A DNA stretch of 39,011 nucleotides. It comes from Colwellia sp. (GTDB lineage: Bacteria; Pseudomonadota; Gammaproteobacteria; Enterobacterales; Alteromonadaceae). The notes below the pieces were generated by a model. It was not told the DNA's origin, searched no databases, and worked only from the letters and a program-made list of their open reading frames with translations. The DNA lies in assembly GCA_013215295.1 (NCBI GenBank), contig JABSOZ010000031.1, forward strand, positions 1-39,011, read 5' to 3'. The position numbers and the translations under genes were made by a program. Positions 1 through 9,024 of the stretch are shown in pieces. The number at the start of each line of letters is the position of its first letter. Positions within the stretch are counted from its first letter, which is position 1.

Positions 1-2081
1 CCGCGATTATGGATGCTAATGGTGACTACATTGGTAATTCACTTGAGTGGGGCGATGTCACAGAAGTCAGAGCAGCGGCTAACAAGTCCGTACAATTACA
101 AGGGGCCATTGACCAATCTAATACGGCTACCATGATGATAGACCGTGATTTCATCATCACCTACGGCAATAAAGCGACGTTTAAGTTATTAAAAGACAAT
201 GAAGAAACGTTTGCCAAAGCATACCCTGGTTTTAAAGCCGATGAAGCCTCTATTATTGGCGCTTGTATCGATGGTTTTCATAAAAATCCGGCTCATCAAC
301 GCAAATTATTAGACGATCCAAACAACTTGCCATGGCAAACCGATATTAAAGTGATGGATTTAACCTTTGAATTAAATGTTACCGCGATTATGGATGCTAA
401 TGGTGACTACATTGGTAATTCCCTTGAGTGGCAAAATGTTACTGCCGCACGAGAAAAGTCAATTGAAGTCGGGCGATTAACCTCGACACTTGAAGGCATG
501 ACCACGAATGTCATGATGGCCGATACCACAGGGCTAATCGTTTACGCTAACCCTTCCGTCAATAAAATGTTGAAACGAAGAGAAGCTACAATTCAAACCG
601 TACTACCGTCATTTAGTGTCGCGAGTATGGTGGGGACTAATTTTGATTCTTTCCATGCTAACCCTGCGCATCAACAAAACTTATTAGGCAACCCTGATAA
701 TTTGCCATACGACACCGAAATTAATGTTGCCGGGCTAACCTTTCAATTAATCGCCATTGCTTTAAGAGATGAAGAAGGAAACCATGTCGGCACCGCAGTG
801 CAATGGCTCGATTTAACCGAAGAAAAAGATGCACAAGCGCAAGTTGAAACTTTGATCAGCGATGCAATAGCAGGCAAGTTAGAGACCCGAATTGAAACCG
901 CAGAATATACCGGTTTTATGAAAGGACTGGGTGACAATATTAACGGTTTAATGGACGCAATAGTCGATCCCATTAATGAAGCCATTAATGTTGCACAAGC
1001 ACTGGCCGATGGCGACTTGTCACAAACGATGGACGGTGAATATGCCGGAGAGTTTTTAGCGCTAGCAGATGCGATGAATGGCTCCATTGAAAACTTAAAT
1101 AACATGGTTACTGAAATACGCGCAGCTTCAAACAATGTTTTTGATTCAGCAAGAGAAATTGCTGAAGGTAATAATGAATTAAGCCATAGAACTGAGTCTC
1201 AAGCATCAAGCTTAGAAGAAACAGCTTCAGCAATGGAAGAGCTGACCAGCACGGTACAACAAAATGCTGAAAATGCTACTGAGGCCAGTCGCTTATCAAC
1301 TTCGGTTATGACCAAAGCCAGTAATGGTGGCTTGGTGGTGAAAAGTGCAATAACCGCCATGAGTGATATTAATAAGTCGAGTAAAAAGATTGCCGACATT
1401 ATTAGTGTTATTGACGAAATTGCCTTTCAAACCAACCTATTGGCACTAAATGCTGCAGTAGAAGCGGCAAGAGCAGGTGAACAAGGGCGAGGTTTTGCGG
1501 TAGTTGCTGCAGAAGTGCGTAACTTAGCGCAGCGCTCAGCAGGAGCAGCAAAAGAAATTAAAGGTCTAATCAATGACAGTGTCGAAGCTGTAGGCCAAGG
1601 AACTAAATTAGTGGATGAAACCGGACAAACCTTTACTGAATTAGTGACCGCCATAGAAGAAGTTGGCAAAATGATTGGCGATATGGACAGTGCAGGTAAA
1701 GAGCAGTCAGCGGGTATTGGTGAAGTGAGTGCTGCGGTGAGTCAAATGGATGAAATGACTCAACAAAATGCAGCATTAGTGGAAGAGGCCGCCGCGTCAA
1801 GTAAATCAATGGAAGAGCAGTCTCAAGCACTACTTGACCAAGTTGCTTTCTTTAATAATGGCGAAGAAGAAGCCCCTGAAATTAGAACCGCTCCTCAACG
1901 TGGGCGTGCAAAACCTGCAACACGTGGTCAACCCACAAATAGAGCACCTGCAAGTAGAGCACCTGCAAGTAGAGCACCAGCAAGAGCACCTGCAGGTAGA
2001 GCACCAGCAAGAGCATCGAGACCGGCACCTAAAGCACGTCGGTCAAGAACAGAAACTGACCAAGAATGGGAAGAGTTCTAG
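1..2081 (+). CDS. Aer2/McpB-like soluble PAS chemoreceptor (5' partial)
   Basis: The reading frame is open at the left edge, so the N-terminus is missing; residues below count from the Met codon at position 9. Seen: the end of one PAS domain (1-24), a second PAS (about 28-145), a third PAS (about 153-273), a HAMP-like segment (about 295-375) and a methyl-accepting signalling domain whose hairpin tip [20 protein letters not shown] starts near 476. No membrane segment is visible, so it is probably cytoplasmic. Both complete PAS domains carry an FHxNPAHQ motif (90-97 and 215-222). The C-terminus is a low-complexity Arg-Ala-Pro tail (about 640-680) ending in EWEEF, an xWxxF peptide of the type that tethers CheR; P. 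aeruginosa McpB/Aer2 ends in GWEEF. cheR begins 13 bases downstream. Sensing of oxygen or another gas through PAS-bound heme is inferred from the resemblance, not proven. Confidence 0.9.
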   Translation, partial: AIMDANGDYIGNSLEWGDVTEVRAAANKSVQLQGAIDQSNTATMMIDRDFIITYGNKATFKLLKDNEETFAKAYPGFKADEASIIGACIDGFHKNPAHQRKLLDDPNNLPWQTDIKVMDLTFELNVTAIMDANGDYIGNSLEWQNVTAAREKSIEVGRLTSTLEGMTTNVMMADTTGLIVYANPSVNKMLKRREATIQTVLPSFSVASMVGTNFDSFHANPAHQQNLLGNPDNLPYDTEINVAGLTFQLIAIALRDEEGNHVGTAVQWLDLTEEKDAQAQVETLISDAIAGKLETRIETAEYTGFMKGLGDNINGLMDAIVDPINEAINVAQALADGDLSQTMDGEYAGEFLALADAMNGSIENLNNMVTEIRAASNNVFDSAREIAEGNNELSHRTESQASSLEETASAMEELTSTVQQNAENATEASRLSTSVMTKASNGGLVVKSAITAMSDINKSSKKIADIISVIDEIAFQTNLLALNAAVEAARAGEQGRGFAVVAAEVRNLAQRSAGAAKEIKGLINDSVEAVGQGTKLVDETGQTFTELVTAIEEVGKMIGDMDSAGKEQSAGIGEVSAAVSQMDEMTQQNAALVEEAAASSKSMEEQSQALLDQVAFFNNGEEEAPEIRTAPQRGRAKPATRGQPTNRAPASRAPASRAPARAPAGRAPARASRPAPKARRSRTETDQEWEEF

Positions 2082-2093
2082 AGAACTTTATTG

Positions 2094-2939
2094 ATGACAA
2101 GTCGTGATAAAGCTTTTGAATTAAGTAAGGGCGACTTTAATTTTCTTTGTCAATATGTTTATGACATTGCTGGTATTGTGCTTAATGCCAGCAAGAAGGA
2201 AATGGTTTATAGACGCCTTACTCGCATTATTCGTGAACGTAAACTTGCATCATTCACCCAGTACTGTGAAATATTAAAAGCAGAACCCGAAAAAGAAAAA
2301 GACTATTTTATCAATGCGATAACAACGAACTTAACCAGTTTTTTTCGAGAGCAACATCATTTTGATTATATGACACAACATGAATTACCAAAGCTTATTA
2401 AAAATAGCTTAACGAATCATAAGCGATTGCGGATTTGGTCTTCAGCAAGCTCCACAGGAGAAGAACCTTATAGTATTGCCATGACATTATTAGAAACGAT
2501 GAAAGGAAGTATAGGGCAATGGAATGCGAAAATATTGGCTACTGATATTGACAGTAATGTATTAGCGACCGGCAAAGTTGGCGTATATGAGGATCGGAAA
2601 ATTGATGACATTCCCAAAAAGTTTAGAAATAAATACTTTCATAAGGGGATTGGTGAAAACCAAAGCAAAGTAAAAGTAGATAAAGCATTAAGTAAACTTA
2701 TTACTTTTAAGCCGTTGAATTTGCTACACGATTGGCCGATGAAAGGACCCTTTGATATCATTTTTTGCCGTAACGTTATTATTTATTTTGATAAAAATAC
2801 CCAGCAAGAATTATTTGCTCGTTTTTATGAAATGTTAACACCAGGAGGTTTGCTCATATTAGGCCACAGTGAAAATTTGGGAGCATATCAAGCACATTTT
2901 GATAATGTAGGTCGAACCATTTTTAGAAAATCATTTTAG
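2094..2939 (+). CDS. cheR: Chemotaxis protein methyltransferase CheR
   Basis: CheR transfers methyl groups from S-adenosylmethionine to glutamates of chemoreceptor signalling domains. The 281-residue protein has the helical CheR N-domain (about 10-70), then the SAM-binding domain with SASSTGEEPYSIAM near 120, ATDID near 150, and the C-terminal block RNVIIYF...GHSEN. An in-frame TTG directly precedes the ATG at 2094; the ATG is preferred, with a weak GAGA ribosome site 9 bases upstream. It follows a receptor ending in EWEEF and precedes cheD and cheB, so the three enzymes form a complete receptor-modification set. Family assignment is secure; the substrate receptor is inferred from the neighbour and its docking peptide. 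Confidence 0.96.
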   Translation: MTSRDKAFELSKGDFNFLCQYVYDIAGIVLNASKKEMVYRRLTRIIRERKLASFTQYCEILKAEPEKEKDYFINAITTNLTSFFREQHHFDYMTQHELPKLIKNSLTNHKRLRIWSSASSTGEEPYSIAMTLLETMKGSIGQWNAKILATDIDSNVLATGKVGVYEDRKIDDIPKKFRNKYFHKGIGENQSKVKVDKALSKLITFKPLNLLHDWPMKGPFDIIFCRNVIIYFDKNTQQELFARFYEMLTPGGLLILGHSENLGAYQAHFDNVGRTIFRKSF

Positions 2940-2969
2940 TTGTGGTATTACCTATGAACAGAAATAATC

Positions 2970-3635
2970 ATGGTTTTAAATAGAACAAACAATATTCATG
3001 TGGAGCAATGTTTAAAAGATTGTTTACCTGAATTCTCACATATAAACCATTATTGGGATAACAAAAGAGAACAAGTAATCGCAAAAATTATGCCTGGTGA
3101 ATTTTATATGACGAAAGATTCAGTTGCTATTGCAACAACATTAGGTTCATGTGTTTCTGCTTGTATTTGGGATGAAATAAATGGTATGGGAGGTATGAAT
3201 CACTTTATGTTGCCACTTACTGAAAAGGAGGCTCATGAAGTGGATTGGGGCCAAAGGGGCATGGCATCTGACGCAACACGTTATGGTAATTTTGCTATGG
3301 AACACTTAATCAATATGATTTTGAAAAGTGGTGGCAGGAAAGTCAATTTACGTGCAAAAGTCTTTGGTGGAGGAAAAGTGTTAAAGCAAATGTCAGACGT
3401 TGGTGATAGGAATATCCGTTTTGTACTAAAATATTTGGAAGATGAAAATATCGAAGTAGAAAATTCTGATTTAGGTTCGTTTTATCCGAGAAAAATATTG
3501 TTTGAACCTAGCTCTGGACGGGCTTTTGTTAAAACAATTGATAATTTACACAATGATACTATTTCTCGAAGAGAAAATGATTACCGTAGTCGTATATATC
3601 AAGCACCACTAGAAGGTGATGTGGAGATATTTTAG
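2970..3635 (+). CDS. cheD: Chemoreceptor glutamine deamidase CheD
   Basis: CheD deamidates receptor glutamines to glutamates, creating methylation sites. The 221-residue protein has the family core: PGEFYMTK near 42, the catalytic TTLGSC with Cys61, and GGMNHFMLP with His78, followed by FGGGKV and a PRK-like block. It is longer than minimal CheD proteins (about 160 residues) at both ends. It ends in EGDVEIF, which resembles the ends of two other proteins in this cluster (EGDIELF of the short receptor and DEDELF of the REC protein). An overlapping ATG at 2954 is out of frame and closes after 9 codons, so the ATG at 2970 is used. Function is secure from motifs and position between cheR and cheB. 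Confidence 0.95.
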   Translation: MVLNRTNNIHVEQCLKDCLPEFSHINHYWDNKREQVIAKIMPGEFYMTKDSVAIATTLGSCVSACIWDEINGMGGMNHFMLPLTEKEAHEVDWGQRGMASDATRYGNFAMEHLINMILKSGGRKVNLRAKVFGGGKVLKQMSDVGDRNIRFVLKYLEDENIEVENSDLGSFYPRKILFEPSSGRAFVKTIDNLHNDTISRRENDYRSRIYQAPLEGDVEIF

Positions 3636-3666
3636 AAACAATGATTAATTTTAGGATGTGAGTTAA

Positions 3667-4743
3667 ATGAAACCAATCAAAGTATTAATCATTGATGATT
3701 CATCGGTTATTAGATCGATTGTGCAGGAGGTTTTAAAAGATGACCCCGATATTGTCGTCGTTGGTGAAGCTAAAGATCCTCTTATTGCGCGTGAGAAAAT
3801 TAAAGAGTTAAATCCAGATGTACTTACCTTAGATGTCGAAATGCCGAAAATGGACGGTATAACTTTTTTGAAAAATATAATGCGATTAAGGCCAATGCCT
3901 GTTGTGATGTTATCTACCTTAACAACTAAAGGTGCAGAGACCACTTTAGATGCGCTCGAGCTCGGCGCCGTTGATTTTATTGCTAAACCAAGCTTTGAAG
4001 AGCTGATTACCCATAAATCCCTTTTTAAAACTAAACTTATTCGAAAAATTAAATTCGCAGCTTCTGTTAATCATAAAAATCATCTATTAATCAATGCAAC
4101 ATCTAAGCTGAATGAAAATGTGGTCCTTCCGTTTAACGGTTGCCAGCGTACAAATCATCTTGTTGCAATAGGTGCGTCAACGGGAGGTACCGAAGCGGTT
4201 AAAAGAATTATTACTGCTTTACCCGCTAACTGTCCTCCGGTATTAATCACTATTCATATACCCGAATCTTTTAGTGCAAGTTATGCAAAACGTATCAATA
4301 CTCTTTGTCTGGCAAATGTTCAAGAAGCGAGGCACGGACAAAAAATTAAGGAAGGAAATGTTTATATCTCCCCGGGTAATATGCATTTAAAGGTTGAAGC
4401 TAAAGGAGGGACACTTTATTGCATTTTGGAAGACTCAGAAGACGTTAATCGTCATAAACCTGCTGTTGATGTTTTGTTTAACTCGTTAGTGCCGTTAGCA
4501 AATAATGTTCAAGGCATATTATTGACAGGTATGGGGCAAGATGGTGCGAAAGGTTTATTAAATTTGAAAGATGCGGGTGCTATGACTATTATCCAAGATG
4601 AAGAGAGTAGTTTGATTTGGGGAATGCCAGGTAGTGCCCATGCTTTAAATGCTCACGTTAAGGAGTGCACACTCTCAAACATAGCTACAGAAATTTTAGA
4701 TTACGCCTCATTTGATAGAAACAGTATGAAGGGAGCAAAATGA
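3667..4743 (+). CDS. cheB: Chemotaxis methylesterase/glutamine deamidase CheB
   Basis: CheB removes receptor methyl groups when phosphorylated by CheA. The 358-residue protein has an N-terminal receiver domain (residues 1-120; phospho-acceptor Asp56 in [11 protein letters not shown], Lys108 in AKPSF) and a C-terminal methylesterase domain. The catalytic triad is visible as Ser171 in GASTGG, His197 in TIHIPE and Asp292 in GMGQDG. The inter-domain linker is about 40 residues. Its stop overlaps the start of the next gene by four bases (ATGA), so translation of the two is probably coupled. All catalytic residues are intact, so it should be active. Confidence 0.97.
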   Translation: MKPIKVLIIDDSSVIRSIVQEVLKDDPDIVVVGEAKDPLIAREKIKELNPDVLTLDVEMPKMDGITFLKNIMRLRPMPVVMLSTLTTKGAETTLDALELGAVDFIAKPSFEELITHKSLFKTKLIRKIKFAASVNHKNHLLINATSKLNENVVLPFNGCQRTNHLVAIGASTGGTEAVKRIITALPANCPPVLITIHIPESFSASYAKRINTLCLANVQEARHGQKIKEGNVYISPGNMHLKVEAKGGTLYCILEDSEDVNRHKPAVDVLFNSLVPLANNVQGILLTGMGQDGAKGLLNLKDAGAMTIIQDEESSLIWGMPGSAHALNAHVKECTLSNIATEILDYASFDRNSMKGAK

Positions 4744-5933
4744 TAAACAATCAATTTCCGGTAATAATAACCGGGTTGTTCTTTGCGGTAATAACGCTCA
4801 TTGATCTTGCGTTTCTTCAGATACGTTATTTATCTGTCGTATTTTCATTGTTGATAATTGCGGTGTTTATCTTTCTGTACTATAAAGAAAAAGTAGCACA
4901 GAGCACTGCTTCTAAAATACAATCTGATAATGATAATATAGATGCTGATACTGATGAAGAAATTCAAATTACCTTATCAACAATTTCAGCATTACTTTCT
5001 CAAGAAGTAAGTGTTGTAGATGCTGTAATTGATAGAACTAGCACCCTGATACAGGATGCGACAGAAAGCCTATCAGGCAGCTTTAAGCACTTGAAAGCAT
5101 TAAGTGACGAACAACAGGGCATGCTCGATATTGTCATTAATAATCACAGTGGCGCCGTTGATGACAAAGGTACTACTTTAGAGTCTTTTGTTCATGACGC
5201 AAGTCAGACTTTAGAAGACTTTGTACAAGTTATTATTAACACCAGTAAGCAAAGTTTAGAAGCAATGGCATTTACTGATGAAATGAGCAAACAGCTTGAA
5301 GGGATTTTTAATTTGCTTGGACAAGTTGAAAATTTAGCAAGTCAAACAAATTTATTGGCACTTAATGCTGCTATAGAGGCCGCGAGAGCAGGTGATGCGG
5401 GTAGAGGTTTTGCTGTTGTTGCAAATGAAGTTAGAGCCTTGTCAGTAAACTCAACTGGACTGAATAATGACATTCGTGTAGAAATATCGTCTGCTCAAGC
5501 TATTATTGAAAAATTACAAAATTCAGTCAAAACCATGGCTTCAGCGGATATGACTTCTACACTTGAAGCAAAGGAAAAAGTGACTCTTATGGTAGCGCAT
5601 GTTGGTGAGTCAAATATAAAGACCAATGCTATTGTAGAAGAACTAGCAAATATCTCCCCGAGAATTGCAGACACTGTGTCTATTTGTATACGCTCATTAC
5701 AGTTTGAAGATTTAGCGTCTCAAACACTTAATTCATTGAAAAATAATATGTTCACTATAACGTCACTAAACGAACTTCTTAATGGATTTGAAGGAGAAAG
5801 TACCCATACCCACCTGCAATTACAATCTTTGCAACAACAATGCCAGAACCTAATCAAAGAATCCCAACATTCAGATGACAATAAAAGTGTTTCTCAGTCT
5901 TCGATGGATGAAGGTGATATCGAGTTATTTTAA
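4740..5933 (+). CDS. Short membrane-anchored receptor-like protein with CheZ-like motif
   Basis: This 397-residue protein starts with two hydrophobic segments (about 6-27 and 31-48) separated by only a few residues, so there is essentially no periplasmic sensor domain. The rest is predicted helical. Residues 199-230 form a chemoreceptor hairpin tip ([20 protein letters not shown]). Near the C-terminus lies [12 protein letters not shown] (319-330), in which Asp324 and Gln328 have the D-x3-Q spacing of the CheZ phosphatase motif (FQDLTGQ). The last residues are EGDIELF. It overlaps cheB by 4 bases. I do not recognise a named family member. It could be a signal-input-free receptor that organises the array, or a CheZ-like phosphatase on a receptor scaffold. 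Standard annotation would be methyl-accepting chemotaxis protein. Confidence 0.85.
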   Translation: MINNQFPVIITGLFFAVITLIDLAFLQIRYLSVVFSLLIIAVFIFLYYKEKVAQSTASKIQSDNDNIDADTDEEIQITLSTISALLSQEVSVVDAVIDRTSTLIQDATESLSGSFKHLKALSDEQQGMLDIVINNHSGAVDDKGTTLESFVHDASQTLEDFVQVIINTSKQSLEAMAFTDEMSKQLEGIFNLLGQVENLASQTNLLALNAAIEAARAGDAGRGFAVVANEVRALSVNSTGLNNDIRVEISSAQAIIEKLQNSVKTMASADMTSTLEAKEKVTLMVAHVGESNIKTNAIVEELANISPRIADTVSICIRSLQFEDLASQTLNSLKNNMFTITSLNELLNGFEGESTHTHLQLQSLQQQCQNLIKESQHSDDNKSVSQSSMDEGDIELF

Positions 5934-5951
5934 TTTTTCTAAGGAAAATAT

Positions 5952-6260
5952 ATGAGTGTAAGTAAAAAAGTATTTGACGATAATAGTAAAGTAGAAATTT
6001 CTGTTGTAGGACGGTTTGATTTTTCGTTACATCAGCATTTTCGAGATTCATATAGCAGCAGTAATGACAAGAATGTTGAGTTTATACTTAACCTATCTGA
6101 AACAACCTATATGGACAGTTCTGCGCTAGGAATGATTTTATTACTTAAAGATCATGCGGAAAGTTGCTCAGGTAAAGTCGTTATAAGTAAACCGAGTGAA
6201 TCTGTTAATAAAATTTTAGAGATAGCACAATTTCATCGTTTATTAACAATAGTGACATAG
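5952..6260 (+). CDS. STAS-domain anti-sigma factor antagonist (HsbA-like)
   Basis: The 102-residue protein is a single STAS domain of the SpoIIAA/RsbV/HsbA kind. The conserved phosphorylation loop reads TTYMDSSALGM, with Ser56 after Asp55, the usual phospho-acceptor position. In partner switching, the unphosphorylated form binds a target such as an anti-sigma factor or diguanylate cyclase, and phosphorylation by a HATPase kinase releases it. The next gene, three bases downstream, encodes a protein with both PP2C phosphatase and HATPase domains, the expected pair of enzymes acting on this Ser. The ATG follows AAGGAAAA. The arrangement matches HsbA-HsbR of Pseudomonas; the downstream target is not known here. 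Confidence 0.9.
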   Translation: MSVSKKVFDDNSKVEISVVGRFDFSLHQHFRDSYSSSNDKNVEFILNLSETTYMDSSALGMILLLKDHAESCSGKVVISKPSESVNKILEIAQFHRLLTIVT

Positions 6261-6263
6261 CTT

Positions 6264-7997
6264 ATGGTAAGTACCTCAAGAAATAGTAATGTTAAACTAG
6301 CGCTTGTCGTTGATGATTCAGCGATGCAGTGCAAAGTTTTAAGCGTTCTTCTAAAAGAGGAAGGATATCGTGTGTTTACCGCTAATGATGGCGCACGCGG
6401 TGTTGCTATGTACATAAAACATAGCCCAGATTTAGTGCTAATGGACATTAATATGCCCATTATGAATGGTTATGAAGCGGCAAGGAAGATTAAAAGCTTA
6501 TCGCAAGATAATAGTTTATGCCCACTTATATTTATTACCAGTATGGACAGTGACCAAGCTTTTATTGAAAGTATAGACGCTGGCGGAGATGGCATACTTG
6601 TTCGGCCATTTTCTCCTGAAGTTTTTAAAGCTAAGATAAAATCTATTCAGCGTATTAGTGATTTATACGCGCAGGTTAAGACCTTACAACAAGAACAACA
6701 AAATGATGCCGAACTCGCAGAACAACTGATGTCAGGTGTTATCGAATCAAGAAATTACGCTATTGACCGAATTGGTATTATCAAGAAAGCCGCTGAATTG
6801 TTCAGTGGCGACATTCAACTCACAGCACTGGCTCCCAATGGTGACATTAATGTCATGTTAGGCGATTTTACTGGTCATGGACTGCGTTCCTCAATTGGTG
6901 CTATTCCCTTAGCTGAAACGTTTAGAACCATGACGAAGAAAGGTTTTTCTTTATTTGAAATTATTAATCAAATTAATCACCAACTTTACGATTTACTACC
7001 GACAGATTTATTTTTAGGTGCCGGATTTGCCAGTATATCCAGTCATGATGAATCCGTTTATTTATTTAATGCGGGTTTGCCTGACGTTTATTTGTTTTCT
7101 GACCAGGGAATAATAAAGCATAAAACGTCATCAAGTCATCCACCTTTAGGGGTTTTACCTAAACTTTTACCTGACAGTAAACTGACCGTTGTTAGTATTG
7201 AAGAAACCGATAGAGTGGTTTTAATTAGCGATGGTATTGTTGAAGCAAGGAATGAACAAGGTGAAATGTTTGACTTTATTCGTTTCGAAGAATCGGTAAA
7301 ACAAGGTGTTCTGCAACAAAATGTCAGTAAAATAGTTTTGAAGTCAGTCAATGATTTCTGTCAAAAAATGCCGCAAGAAGATGATATCTCACTTATTGAT
7401 ATACCGTGTGGAGGTTGGGTGCAGGATCTCGTCTCAAGTCAAGGAGTCGAAAACTTTTCAGTTAAGCAACTTAATGATATTAGCCTCAGTACTGAGGCCG
7501 CTTGGCATTGGCAGTTATCGTTAACGGGCAGCCGGTTAGCGGCAATAAATCCTATCCCAATGGCGATGAGTCAAATTAATGAGATAGAAGGAAATGCCGA
7601 GCATTGGCAAAGTCTATATACCATATTGACCGAATTATTTGTAAATTCTCTTGACCATGGGGTTTTAGGTTTAAGTTCTGAGTTAAAAGCCAGTGCTGAA
7701 GGTTTCTCTCAGTACTTTTTAGAACGAGAACGACGTTTGAAGAGTCTAATTGATGGCAGTATTGAATTACAAATAAGTCATTACCCATTCCCTAGTGGCG
7801 GTAGGATTATAATCAAAATAATAGACAGTGGCCAAGGATTCGATATAAAAGAATATTACCAAAATAAGGCTTTAACATCAGATGATACATCTATGTTAAG
7901 TGGGCGAGGAATTGTGCTTGTCGAACAACTTTGTGACAGTTTAGATTTTCAAGGAAAAGGCAATATTGTAGAGGTTTCATATGTGTGGACAACCTAA
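6264..7997 (+). CDS. REC-PP2C-HATPase partner-switch regulator (HsbR-like)
   Basis: Three domains are visible in 577 residues. A receiver domain (about 10-130) has phospho-acceptor Asp61 in LVLMDINMP. A PP2C/SpoIIE-type phosphatase (about 165-385) carries the metal-binding GDFTGHGLRSS and SDGIVEA motifs. A C-terminal RsbW-like HATPase (about 440-575) has the N-box ELFVNSLDHG, a DSGQGF G-box and SGRGIVLVEQL. This is the HsbR layout: phosphorylation of the receiver should switch the protein between dephosphorylating and phosphorylating the STAS partner encoded just upstream. The gap to that gene is 3 bases. All key motifs look intact. What phosphorylates the receiver is unknown; the hybrid kinase and the Hpt protein downstream are candidates. 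Confidence 0.93.
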   Translation: MVSTSRNSNVKLALVVDDSAMQCKVLSVLLKEEGYRVFTANDGARGVAMYIKHSPDLVLMDINMPIMNGYEAARKIKSLSQDNSLCPLIFITSMDSDQAFIESIDAGGDGILVRPFSPEVFKAKIKSIQRISDLYAQVKTLQQEQQNDAELAEQLMSGVIESRNYAIDRIGIIKKAAELFSGDIQLTALAPNGDINVMLGDFTGHGLRSSIGAIPLAETFRTMTKKGFSLFEIINQINHQLYDLLPTDLFLGAGFASISSHDESVYLFNAGLPDVYLFSDQGIIKHKTSSSHPPLGVLPKLLPDSKLTVVSIEETDRVVLISDGIVEARNEQGEMFDFIRFEESVKQGVLQQNVSKIVLKSVNDFCQKMPQEDDISLIDIPCGGWVQDLVSSQGVENFSVKQLNDISLSTEAAWHWQLSLTGSRLAAINPIPMAMSQINEIEGNAEHWQSLYTILTELFVNSLDHGVLGLSSELKASAEGFSQYFLERERRLKSLIDGSIELQISHYPFPSGGRIIIKIIDSGQGFDIKEYYQNKALTSDDTSMLSGRGIVLVEQLCDSLDFQGKGNIVEVSYVWTT

Positions 7998-8063
7998 TAG
8001 AACAAAGTTCATTCATTCGTTCTGCTTTAGCCAGGCATAAAAACGTATTGATAAGGAACTAAT

Positions 8064-8987
8064 TTGAATATATTAGTTGTAGATGACAATAAATTTATAA
8101 GGGAAGTCGTTAGTGCAATGATCATAGATAATGGTCATGCTGCTATAAAAGCAGATGGACATAAACAAGCACTTGATGAGCTCAAAAAAGATACGATTGA
8201 CTTGGTATTGATGGATATTGAAATGCCAGAGGTCAATGGATTTGAATTGACTATAATGATGAGAGAAGAACACCCTCAGTGGTTTCCTATCATTTTTCTT
8301 AGTTCGAATGACAGTGAGGAATATTTAACAAAAGGTATTGATGCAGGTGCAGATGACTATTTGACCAAGCCGGTAAAACAAGTCATTTTAAGTGCAAAAA
8401 TAAGAGCAATGGAACGTATTGCTAACATGAGTGGAGCACTTGCTCGCGCTAACAAACAATTGGAAATACTCAGTAGTATTGATCCATTAACGCAAATACT
8501 CAATCGTAGAGGTTTAGAGGAAGTACTCGCAAATGCTTGGCAGGTTAACGAGCGACAAAAAGGGGAACTTTCAATCTTAATGGTAGATATTGATTTTTTT
8601 AAGCCTTATAACGATAACTACGGTCACCCACAAGGGGACAAATGTTTGAAACAAGTTTCAGATAGCCTAAGTGAAACGCTTAATCGCTCTACTGACTCCT
8701 TAGCGCGTTACGGAGGAGAAGAGTTTATCGTTGTTCTTCCTTTTACGCCTAAAGATGGCGCTAGATTTAAAGCAAAAGAGTTAATTTCATCGCTTTTAAG
8801 AAAAAAAATAAAACATGAATACTCGTCTGTTTTACCTTATGTAACGATTAGCATCGGCATAGCGACAAAATGTGCTGCAGATAATATTGTTAATGCGACT
8901 GAACTGATAAAAAACGCTGACATTGCGCTATATCAAGCCAAGGAGCAAGGACGAAACGGTTACCAAACATTTATAACAGACGTTTAG
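8064..8987 (+). CDS. Response regulator diguanylate cyclase (REC-GGDEF)
   Basis: The 307-residue protein has a receiver domain (Asp51 in LVLMDIEMP; Lys102 in LTKPV) and a GGDEF domain that makes cyclic di-GMP from two GTP. The active site reads GGEEF (217-221), a functional variant, and an inhibitory-site RxxD (RSTD, 208-211) sits exactly five residues before it, so product inhibition is expected. Start choice: a TTG at 8064 preceded by AAGGAA with 5-6 bases of spacing; no ATG lies near the required N-terminus. It follows the STAS/PP2C pair, matching the HsbA-HsbD theme in which a STAS protein controls a diguanylate cyclase. Partner identity is inferred from position only. Confidence 0.94.
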   Translation: MNILVVDDNKFIREVVSAMIIDNGHAAIKADGHKQALDELKKDTIDLVLMDIEMPEVNGFELTIMMREEHPQWFPIIFLSSNDSEEYLTKGIDAGADDYLTKPVKQVILSAKIRAMERIANMSGALARANKQLEILSSIDPLTQILNRRGLEEVLANAWQVNERQKGELSILMVDIDFFKPYNDNYGHPQGDKCLKQVSDSLSETLNRSTDSLARYGGEEFIVVLPFTPKDGARFKAKELISSLLRKKIKHEYSSVLPYVTISIGIATKCAADNIVNATELIKNADIALYQAKEQGRNGYQTFITDV

Positions 8988-9024
8988 AAATAAATATAAA
9001 GTATATATAAGAAAAGGAATTACG

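Noticed and set aside
743-1669. Several minus-strand frames of 66-130 codons under the receptor gene
   Set aside because: All are antisense to conserved chemoreceptor sequence, without ribosome sites or recognisable products.
1834-2094. 86-codon Gln/His/Glu-rich + strand frame
   Set aside because: It is the out-of-frame shadow of the receptor's RAPAS repeat tail, lacks a ribosome site and overlaps the real gene completely.
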